From Fischerella sp. PCC 9605 (lineage in GTDB: Bacteria; Cyanobacteriota; Cyanobacteriia; Cyanobacteriales; Nostocaceae), in assembly GCF_000517105.1 (NCBI RefSeq), contig NZ_KI912148.1:1358518-1422517 (forward strand): a DNA stretch of 64,000 nucleotides, read 5' to 3'. Under the pieces are notes generated by a model. It did not search any database. It was not told where the DNA came from and worked only from the letters and a program-made list of their open reading frames with translations. A program made the translations under genes and the position numbers. Shown piece by piece: positions 1 through 6,579 of this stretch (its first letter is position 1; every line of letters begins with the position of its first letter).

Positions 1-191
1 CCCGGTCGAAAACTGCCTAAACCTTGGATAATGACGTAGGAAAGCACAGCTACCAAAGGTATAATTGCCAATATTCCACATATAAATGCTATTACTGTCA
101 TTATTGTGTTAAACAGCGATCGCCCAGATGAAGAGCGCTTCAGACTGCCGCGGAGAAATGCACTTTGAGATTGGTCTGGAGTATAAGCCAT
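1..191 (-). CDS. pstA: Phosphate ABC transporter permease PstA (N-terminal part, cut by window edge)
   Basis: Only the first 63 codons lie in the window; the gene runs off the left edge. The ATG is at 191 on the minus strand. A polar N-terminus (MAYTPDQSQ...) is followed by a hydrophobic segment at about residues 30-53, as in the first membrane span of PstA. PstA pairs with PstC to form the inner-membrane channel of the high-affinity phosphate importer. It lies 35 bp downstream of pstC in the same orientation, which makes pstS-pstC-pstA one operon. The family call rests mainly on this context and on the N-terminal pattern, because the diagnostic permease loop is outside the window. Confidence 0.85.
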   Translation of the reverse strand, partial: MAYTPDQSQSAFLRGSLKRSSSGRSLFNTIMTVIAFICGILAIIPLVAVLSYVIIQGLGSFRP

Positions 192-226
192 ATTCAACAA
201 ACTTTAAAACGCGAAAATGTCACAGT

Positions 227-1177
227 CTACAGTCGCTTCACTCGCAGGACTATTAACTCAGCCAAAACGTTTACTATCAGAGTTAAAACAAACAAAATCA
301 AAGCAGCGTACATCAGAGCAGATACTTGCAGGCCACTTGCTTCTGCAAACTGGTTTGCTAGCAAAGAAGAAATCGTATTGGCCGGTGCAAACAATGAAGG
401 GCTAATTCTATTGGAGTTACCAATCAACATGGTTACGGCCATCGTTTCTCCCATCGCCCGACCAAGAGCAAGCATCACAGCACTGACGATGCCAGAAAAA
501 GCGGCAGGTAAAATAACTTTGAAAATTGTTTCCCAACGAGTTGCTCCAAGTCCAAAAGCTGCTTGACGCAAACTGGAGGGTACAGAAATCAGAGCATCAC
601 GAGAAATAGCTGTGATGATCGGTAAGGTCATAATTCCTAGAATTATGCCCGCAGGAAACATCCCTGGCCCTGTGGGAACAGTGCTAAAAATTGGCAGCCA
701 ACCGAAAGAACTATTGAGCCATCTTCCTAAAGCTGTCAGCGGAGGAATCAAAACAAAAATTCCCCAGATGCCATAGACAACACTGGGAATTGCTGCTAGC
801 AGTTCTACCAAAAAGACTAATACTGTCCGTATAGATAGCGGTAGCCAATTTTCGCTCAGTAATATCGCTGTGCCAACACCAATTGGTACAGATATCAGCA
901 GGCCAAGAAAAGAACTAACTAAAGTCCCGTAGACTTGCGGCAGTACACCGTATATGTTATTGACGGGATTCCAAGTACTTTCAGCTAAAAATCTGGCACC
1001 AAACTCTCTAATTGCAGGTGTCGCTTCAATAGCAACCTCAATGGCTATCCATAATAAGACAGCTACGATCGCCAGAGCAAAAACTCGCGTTAGCCAGATA
1101 AAGCTAGTATCCAGAGACTTTTCAAATTCAGAACGCGGCTTGACTATAGATCTATCACTTTGAAATGGTGTATTCAT
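227..1177 (-). CDS. pstC: Phosphate ABC transporter permease PstC
   Basis: Integral membrane subunit of the PstSCAB phosphate importer. I chose the ATG at 1177 (MNTPFQSD...), giving 316 residues. An upstream in-frame start at 1222 would add 15 residues not expected for the family. The protein has a cytoplasmic N-terminus, a first span near residues 29-52, and further spans consistent with a six-helix permease. The cytoplasmic coupling loop (GLGATRWETIFKVILPAA) in the C-terminal third is the ATPase-docking EAA-type motif. It lies between pstS and pstA. The gap to pstS holds a heptamer-repeat hairpin that might affect downstream expression (inference). Family assignment is firm. Confidence 0.95.
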   Translation of the reverse strand: MNTPFQSDRSIVKPRSEFEKSLDTSFIWLTRVFALAIVAVLLWIAIEVAIEATPAIREFGARFLAESTWNPVNNIYGVLPQVYGTLVSSFLGLLISVPIGVGTAILLSENWLPLSIRTVLVFLVELLAAIPSVVYGIWGIFVLIPPLTALGRWLNSSFGWLPIFSTVPTGPGMFPAGIILGIMTLPIITAISRDALISVPSSLRQAAFGLGATRWETIFKVILPAAFSGIVSAVMLALGRAMGETMAVTMLIGNSNRISPSLFAPANTISSLLANQFAEASGLQVSALMYAALILFVLTLIVNVLAELIVLRVKRL

Positions 1178-1238
1178 GAATGAATTTATCCACGAACGCT
1201 TAAAAAAGTGGGAGCGAACCACATTAGTAATGAGCGAC

Positions 1239-1293
1239 TAGTCATTGGTCATTGATTTATTACAAATGACAAATGACAAAGGACAAATGACTA
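1239..1293. repeat. Heptamer-repeat (STRR) hairpin module between pstC and pstS
   Basis: A T/G arm (TAGTCATTGGTCATTG) is followed by an A/C arm of ACAAATG-type units that is largely its reverse complement. It lies inside the pst operon, just after the pstS stop, where a strong RNA hairpin could lower pstC/pstA expression relative to pstS. That role is inferred. Confidence 0.7.
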
Positions 1294-1297
1294 CATG

Positions 1298-2485
1298 CTA
1301 TTTACTCGCGCTTGGTTCATTGCTTTCGCCTACAGCAATTTTGTAATCAGGGCTAATGGCATCAGCAGCCGCAGCTACTTTCTGAACCACGTTTGCAGGT
1401 AAAGGAACGTACCCTAATTCAGCGCTAACTTTCTGACCTTCTGTTAACCCGTACTCAATCATCGCTTCCATTGCTTTGGCTTTTGCCGCATCGGGGTATT
1501 TTTTATAAGCCAAAATCCAAGTGTAGGAAACAACAGGATAAGATTCGTCTCCGTCAGGATCTGCAATAAAGGCGCGAAAATCGTCTGGTAGAGTTACTGC
1601 TTCCAGGGTTTTAGATGCAGATTCCTCAGTAGGTACAACAAATTTACCTGCTTTATTTTCTAAAGCAGCATACTTGAGATTATTTTGTTTGGCGTAGCCG
1701 TACTCTACGTAACCAATCGAGCCTTGATTTTGTGTGATTTGGGCAGTAACACCTTCATTACCCTTAGCACCGACTCCTACAGGCCAGTTGACAGTTTTGC
1801 CTTCGCCAATTTTGCTTTTCCACTCAGGGCTGATAGCGCTGAGGTGTTTTGTAAACACGCCTGTAGTACCGCTACCATCGGAACGATATATTACTGAGAT
1901 TGGCTGGTTGGGGAGGTTGACACCTGGATTAGCAGCAGCAATTTTTGGATCGTTCCAAGTCTTAATTTTGCCAAGCAAGATATCAGTATAAACTGCCCGT
2001 GGTAGCTTTAGCTCTTCAACACCTGGGACATTGTAGGCTAGCACAATGCTTCCAGCAGTCATGGGCAGCATTAGCACGCCTTTGTCTTGTGGCACTTTTT
2101 GGATTTCTTCGTCTTTCATAGCCACATCACTAGCACCAAAATCTACAGTGCCTTTGGTGAATTGCTCAACTCCAGCACCGCTACCAACTGACTGATAGTT
2201 TACTTGCAGGTTGGGATACTTCTTGTTTAAATCGAAAAACCAACGACTGTAAATTGGTGCTGGAAAAGACGCACCAGCCCCAGTTAAGGATACATTTCCA
2301 CCAAGATCCAGTTTGCCTGGGCTAGAGGCAGTAGCATCAGTAGCACCACCAGGAGTTGCATCGCCAGTGGAAGTATTGTTTTGAGCTTCCTGTCCGCCAC
2401 AAGCAGCAAGGCTGACTGTCAGTGCTATTACTGAAATTGCTCTCGTTAAGTGAGATTTATTAATTATTGGTGTACGGGAAAGCAT
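1298..2485 (-). CDS. pstS: Phosphate-binding lipoprotein PstS
   Basis: Substrate-binding protein of the high-affinity phosphate ABC importer, anchored as a lipoprotein. It has 395 residues. The first ~29 form a signal peptide ending in a lipobox (LAAC) with Cys at about residue 29. A Ser/Thr/Gly/Ala linker of about 35 residues precedes the mature fold. Phosphate-site motifs are visible: GAGASFP, then SVGSGAG, FGASD and YRSDGSGTTG. It is the first gene of the leftward pst operon, with a Pho-box-like repeat about 58 bp upstream. Nothing is anomalous. An alternative role as a non-transport phosphate-binding protein is unlikely given pstC and pstA behind it. Confidence 0.96.
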   Translation of the reverse strand: MLSRTPIINKSHLTRAISVIALTVSLAACGGQEAQNNTSTGDATPGGATDATASSPGKLDLGGNVSLTGAGASFPAPIYSRWFFDLNKKYPNLQVNYQSVGSGAGVEQFTKGTVDFGASDVAMKDEEIQKVPQDKGVLMLPMTAGSIVLAYNVPGVEELKLPRAVYTDILLGKIKTWNDPKIAAANPGVNLPNQPISVIYRSDGSGTTGVFTKHLSAISPEWKSKIGEGKTVNWPVGVGAKGNEGVTAQITQNQGSIGYVEYGYAKQNNLKYAALENKAGKFVVPTEESASKTLEAVTLPDDFRAFIADPDGDESYPVVSYTWILAYKKYPDAAKAKAMEAMIEYGLTEGQKVSAELGYVPLPANVVQKVAAAADAISPDYKIAVGESNEPSASK

Positions 2486-2542
2486 GGATTATGATGTGTG
2501 GTGTTAATTGTACAGATTAGCCCCTATAAATATATAACTCTT

Positions 2543-2561
2543 TGGTAAAGAATAGGTTAAG
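2543..2561 (-). promoter_or_regulatory. Pho-box-like direct repeat upstream of pstS
   Basis: On the minus strand the site reads CTTAACCT, three bases, then CTTTACCA: two octamers on an 11-bp period. This matches the cyanobacterial Pho-box form (tandem CTTAACCT-like octamers 3 bp apart, bound by the PhoB-type regulator SphR). It lies about 58 bp before the pstS start, with TATA-like sequence between them. The second octamer is degenerate and I see no clear third copy. Confidence 0.6.
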
Positions 2562-3690
2562 AGACTCGGAGTTATTGTCTTTTTCAAGTGTTAATTGTGT
2601 GAATTTTAATTTTCATTGCTCGGTAGAGCGTTTCAATCATAATCTGCTTGGCTTGAAGAATAAATTTATATTGGTACAAATGTATTAATACACAATTTAA
2701 CAAGTGACTTTATAAAGAAGAAAAAACAATCATATTTTTACGAAAAATGAAATAAAAATGATAATAATATTAGATTACGAAAAGAAAATTTTTAAAAATT
2801 TAATTATTCTATCATCTTATTATTTTTAAAGTTATCAAATGCTGATGCTAGCTGATTTTCAAGCTGACTAAGGATAATAAAGGCATGACTTAAAAAGTGG
2901 CATTATCATAGCCGTAATCGCAAATTATAAGAAATAGTTAGTGCTGTAAAAAAACATCCTATAAAATGCATTATAAATCATTGGCTATATGTATATGATG
3001 TGTTTGAGCAGTCTTATTAAATTTAGTAAGGTAGTGATTGTAACAGAATATTAGTTTCTGCTAATTGACACACATACTTAGGAAAAGAATCAGTTATTTA
3101 CACATTTTGCACTAGCTGTAAGAGTCGAGAGATGATAGCTAACTAAACTCTTATTGGCAAGGTCATGCTGATAGCGAGAATAAAAGCTAGAAACTATTAA
3201 TGGCGATAGTGAAAAACTCAGTTATTGACCATTTCAAGCCTAGAGATAAAATTATGGCGAAATTAGAGAATATATACAAAACAGAATGATTTGGTATCAT
3301 ACTGAGCTTTGTATAATTTACGATGATGTAGCGTCGTGGCAATATCATTGACTATAATTCAAGATTTCTCCGTGTAGGGTGGCTCGTATAAGCAACTAAT
3401 TTAGTAGTAATTATAAGTATTTTTCCGACCACACCATTAGTACAATATTAGTTAGACTATAATGATATTTTTCAATATAAGGATTAAAAGATAAAATGAA
3501 ACACTCCCAAAACAGTTATGAGATTTTTAGTAAAGGTTATTGGTAGTTGTTGGTTAAGGGTTGTTTGTTTTGGCAAGCTTAAGATCAACCAACAACTAGG
3601 AGAAATATCTCACAAATTAAGTCTAAATTGCTTATAATTTTGATTATTTTTTGCTCTTACATGAGAATTATTTGCATGAGTGTATTGTAA
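2562..3690. other. Gene-free AT-rich stretch between pstS and bioY
   Basis: About 1.1 kb, markedly AT-rich, with no convincing coding frame and no tRNA or recognisable RNA. Near 3540-3600 a GTTGTTGG-type run is followed by CCAACAAC-type sequence, so a hairpin is possible. The stretch lies between two divergently transcribed genes, so it should hold both promoters. Its length is unusual compared with the other gaps. Confidence 0.5.
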
Positions 3691-4278
3691 ATGTTAGCTG
3701 CATCCAATCAATTGTTATGGTCTATGATTGGCTTACTGCTAACTATGGGTGGTACCTTCCTAGAAGCTCATATCACCACCTTACCTTGGAGTTGGAGTAA
3801 GCATGGAATTCATTCTTTTTCTCTGGGTGTCACCTTTCAAATTGGCGGGGTGTTGCTTGTTGGTTGTTTAGGGGGTAAAAACGCTGGTGCGCTTTCGCAA
3901 ATCGGCTATTTAGTTATGGGCTTAACTTTATTACCCGTATTTGCCGATGGTGGTGGTATTGGCTATGTCAAGTTGTCCCAATTTGGTTATTTGTTAGGCT
4001 TTATTCCGGGAGCTTGGATTTGTGGCTTTTTTGCCTTTAAAGCTAGACCGCGACTGGAAACATTGGCATTTAGCTGTATTTGTGGCTTGTTAACTGTCCA
4101 CGTCTGCGGTATTAGTTATTTGATTATCAGTTATGTTTTGCAGTGGCAAGGCACAGAAACTCTAAGCTTAATACAAGCAATCCTCAAATACTCTTGGTTT
4201 GCACTACCAGGGCAACTAGCCGTAATCTGTGCCGTCACTGTCATAGCTTATTTGCTACGACACTTAATGTTTTATTAG
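3691..4278 (+). CDS. bioY: Biotin transporter substrate-binding subunit BioY (ECF S component)
   Basis: Membrane protein of 195 residues with about six hydrophobic spans. The motif GGIGYVKLSQFGYLLGF at about residues 89-105 is the BioY signature (Gly-rich turn, then FGYLLGF). BioY captures biotin and either works with an ECF energising module or acts alone. No ECF ATPase or T component is visible nearby. It ends about 95 bp before lspA with a heptamer-repeat hairpin between, and the two may be cotranscribed. The ATG is not preceded by a clear Shine-Dalgarno sequence. The family call is from motif and topology; biotin specificity is not proven. Confidence 0.85.
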   Translation: MLAASNQLLWSMIGLLLTMGGTFLEAHITTLPWSWSKHGIHSFSLGVTFQIGGVLLVGCLGGKNAGALSQIGYLVMGLTLLPVFADGGGIGYVKLSQFGYLLGFIPGAWICGFFAFKARPRLETLAFSCICGLLTVHVCGISYLIISYVLQWQGTETLSLIQAILKYSWFALPGQLAVICAVTVIAYLLRHLMFY

Positions 4279-4366
4279 TCCTTTGTCATTTGTCCTTTGT
4301 CATTTGTCAAAAGCACATGACCAATGACCAATGACTAATGACTAATGACTAATGATCAATGACTAA
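4277..4366. repeat. STRR hairpin module between bioY and lspA
   Basis: The left arm repeats GTCCTTT/GTCATTT heptamers (4277-4308). The right arm repeats ATGACCA/ATGACTA heptamers (4316-4366). The arms are largely complementary. The module runs from the bioY stop codon to just before the lspA start. Confidence 0.85.
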
Positions 4367-4372
4367 TTTGCC

Positions 4373-4843
4373 ATGCGTTTTAAAAATCAACACTTCTGGC
4401 TTGCTGCCTTTATTGCTTTTGTCTTAGATCAACTCACAAAATACTGGGTGGTGCAAACCTTCGACTTGAGAGAGTCACTACCATTATTACCTGGTATATT
4501 TCACCTTACCTATGTCACAAACACGGGTGCAGCTTTTAGCTTGTTTTCAGGGAAAGTAGAGTGGTTGCGCTGGCTATCTTTGGGAGTAAGTTTGGCATTA
4601 ATAGCATTAGCATGGTTTGGCCCGTTATTGAATCGTTGGGAGCAGTTGGGCTATGGCTTGATTTTAGGTGGTGCTATGGGTAATGGTATAGATCGCTTCG
4701 CTTTAGGCTATGTTGTTGATTTTCTCGATTTTCGACTTATTAACTTCCCTGTATTTAATTTCGCAGATGTGTTTATTAATGTTGGTATTGCCTGCCTACT
4801 AATAGCTACCTTCCAAAAAACACCGACATCACATCGCAGGTAA
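4373..4843 (+). CDS. lspA: Lipoprotein signal peptidase II
   Basis: Membrane aspartyl peptidase that removes signal peptides from diacylglyceryl-modified prolipoproteins, such as PstS encoded in this window. The 156 residues have four hydrophobic spans. The catalytic aspartates are D107 in NGIDRF and D132 in FNFADVFIN, both in the canonical family motifs. LDQLTKYW near residue 20 and TNTGAAFSLF near residue 56 are also conserved in the family. The start lies within a few bases of a heptamer array with no obvious ribosome-binding site. It converges on the Thr/Pro-rich protein gene across a strong hairpin. Length and motifs are normal. Confidence 0.97.
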   Translation: MRFKNQHFWLAAFIAFVLDQLTKYWVVQTFDLRESLPLLPGIFHLTYVTNTGAAFSLFSGKVEWLRWLSLGVSLALIALAWFGPLLNRWEQLGYGLILGGAMGNGIDRFALGYVVDFLDFRLINFPVFNFADVFINVGIACLLIATFQKTPTSHRR

Positions 4844-4850
4844 TACCATT

Positions 4851-4935
4851 TTGGATTTTGGATTTTAGATTTTGGAGCCACTGCGTTGCGGAGCCAGTAC
4901 GTTGCGGGGGTACCAAGCGTTGTGGCAAGTAGCGT
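4851..4935. repeat. Short direct repeats after lspA
   Basis: Tandem TTTTGGAT units are followed by two GAGCCA..GCGTTGCGG / GAGCCA..ACGTTGCGG copies. This composition is common for dispersed intergenic repeats in this cyanobacterial group. No coding potential is seen. Confidence 0.5.
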
Positions 4936-5042
4936 GATTGAGAAACCCTCTGGGGAGTAGTAGTATGGGTTATGTAAATCCATCTGTTGCAATCATTTTT
5001 TTTATTGGTATAACAGTGAAAGTTTTATCTATATCAATAAAA

Positions 5043-5081
5043 ATTGAGGAGGCTGTCTAAGACAGCCTCCTTAATTTTTTA
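5043..5081. terminator. Strong intrinsic terminator between lspA and the Thr/Pro-rich protein gene
   Basis: A perfect 11-bp inverted repeat (AGGAGGCTGTC / GACAGCCTCCT) with a 3-base loop, extended by A/T pairs on both sides, gives a U-rich tail on either strand. It sits between convergent genes and should terminate both. Confidence 0.85.
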
Positions 5082-5177
5082 TGCACTAACAGGTTTGCCG
5101 CAAATTGTTAAACAACTCATCAAATACAGTTGATTGATATCAGATTATACTTCAGCTAGTGTGAAGCCATAATCTTT

Positions 5178-6110
5178 TTAATTACCTGTACCAGGCGCAC
5201 TGCTAGGAATTTGAGTAGGACTGTTTGGAGTCATACTGCCAGGATCGCTGGAGCCAGGAGCCGGAGTAATTTGACTGGGGCTGCTGGAATCCGGAGTCAT
5301 GCCACCAGGAGTGCTGGAGTCCGGAGTTGTGCCATCCGGAGATGATGGAGTCATTTGGCTGGGGCTGCTGGAGTCTGGAGTCATGCCACCAGGAGTGCTG
5401 GAGTCTGGAGTTGTGCCACCAGGAGCCGGAGTCATTTGGCTGGGGCTGCTGGAGTCTGGAGTCATGCCACCAGGAGCACTGGAGCCCGGAGTTGTGCCAT
5501 CCGGAGATGATGGAGTCATTTCGCTAGGGCTGCCAGGAGATGATGGAGTTGTTCCATCCGGAGTTGTCGTACCTCCAGGGGTGGTGCTGTCTGGAGTTGT
5601 TGTTCCATCCGGAGTTGTCGTACCTCCAGGGGTGGTGCTGTCTGGAGTTGTTGTTCCATCCGGAGTCGTTGTGCCTTCAGGAGTGGTGCTGTCTGGAGTT
5701 GTTGTTCCATCCGGAGTTGTTGTGCCTCCAGGAGTGGTACTGTCTGGGGTTGTTGTACCTTCAGGAGTTGTCGTGCCATCCGGAGTTGTCGTGTCTCCAG
5801 GAGTGGTACTGTCTGGGGTTGTTGTACCTTCAGGAGTTGTCGTACCTCCAGGAGTGGTGCTGTCTGGAGTTGTTGTACCTTCAGGAGTTGTACCTTCTGG
5901 TGCTTTGCCCTGACACCGGGAATTTAGGGGGAAATTCTTACACAGAATTTCCATCGCATCTTCTGAAAGCTCGATTTCTTGGGATGATTCTGTGGATTCT
6001 TTTTGGTTTTTGACTAATTCAGGAAATTTGGTGGATTGAGCAACAGCAACGTTGCTAGTTAGTGCCAGAATCAGGGCTGTACCTGTCAGGGTGAGAAATT
6101 TCCCCTTCAT
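5178..6110 (-). CDS. Secreted Thr/Pro-rich tandem-repeat protein
   Basis: I use the ATG at 6110 (MKGKFLTL...) with GAGG about 10 bases upstream; a GTG at 6128 is the alternative. Residues 1-25 form a signal peptide ending in VAVAQS. A short acidic segment holds a Cys pair (ILCKNFPLNSRCQG). The rest is low complexity. The first block is built from near-identical 51-bp units encoding 17 residues rich in TTTPDG/TTTPDS/STTP. The second block has three 81-84-bp units containing TPDSSSPSQMTP. No enzyme domain is visible. It is probably an extracellular or periplasmic linker-like or surface protein. Exact unit copy number may vary between strains and is open to assembly error. Confidence 0.75.
   Translation of the reverse strand: MKGKFLTLTGTALILALTSNVAVAQSTKFPELVKNQKESTESSQEIELSEDAMEILCKNFPLNSRCQGKAPEGTTPEGTTTPDSTTPGGTTTPEGTTTPDSTTPGDTTTPDGTTTPEGTTTPDSTTPGGTTTPDGTTTPDSTTPEGTTTPDGTTTPDSTTPGGTTTPDGTTTPDSTTPGGTTTPDGTTPSSPGSPSEMTPSSPDGTTPGSSAPGGMTPDSSSPSQMTPAPGGTTPDSSTPGGMTPDSSSPSQMTPSSPDGTTPDSSTPGGMTPDSSSPSQITPAPGSSDPGSMTPNSPTQIPSSAPGTGN
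5285..5900. repeat. Coding tandem repeats (51-bp and 81-84-bp units)
   Basis: Units of 51 bp repeat from about 5548 to 5900, and three units of 84, 81 and 84 bp lie between about 5285 and 5530. Every unit is a multiple of three, so copy-number change keeps the reading frame. Confidence 0.9.
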
Positions 6111-6143
6111 ATTACTTAACCTCAACACCTTAAAGGAAGCGGT

Positions 6144-6163
6144 ACTCCTTACAAGTAAGGAGT
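6144..6163. repeat. Palindromic hairpin in the leader of the Thr/Pro-rich protein gene
   Basis: ACTCCTTAC, two bases, GTAAGGAGT: a perfect 9-bp inverted repeat 34 bp upstream of the ATG at 6110. In the transcript it holds both a Shine-Dalgarno-like AAGGAG and its complement. Confidence 0.6.
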
Positions 6164-6579
6164 GTCTCCGCTCATTAAATCAGATAATAGGTTTTAGAAA
6201 ATCTTCCTAAAAGAGGATGTATTTTTTCATGTTAAAGTGTTTGGCATTGTTAGCTTGTAAAATTTAAATCATTTATAGTTGATAAATTTGTAGCGAAAAG
6301 AAGCACTACAGCACAAGTATTAGCTATCGTTGGACAAGCAGTTTCCGGTATACAAAGAAAAACATGATAGAACAGCGATCGCATTTTAGACGGAGTCAAG
6401 ATGTGACAAAATTAACCACAAAAGTTATATTGCCATATATTATCTTGGTGTCAAGAAAAATCGGGAACTATTCCTTGCTGCCAACGTCCTCATAGGGTTA
6501 TGAGTACAATGGTGGAATAAAAACATTGAGATAAGCTGTTAGCCCGATTTTTCAGTAATATCCGTGGTCTCTTTAGCCA
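6164..6579. other. Gene-free stretch before the FHA-penicillin-binding protein
   Basis: About 415 bp between divergent genes. It contains one HIP1 site near 6375. I see no coding frame or RNA gene. It should hold the promoter of the downstream penicillin-binding protein gene. Confidence 0.5.

Noticed and set aside
1239-1293. CRISPR array interpretation of the heptamer arrays
   Set aside because: The units are 7 bp, contiguous and without spacers, and arms are inverted. No cas gene is present.
5299-5913. Long open frame on the + strand opposite the Thr/Pro-rich protein gene (Val/Pro/Gly-rich product)
   Set aside because: It is a shadow of the tandem repeats: periodic DNA with multiples of three stays open in several frames. 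It has no start signal and no sensible composition.
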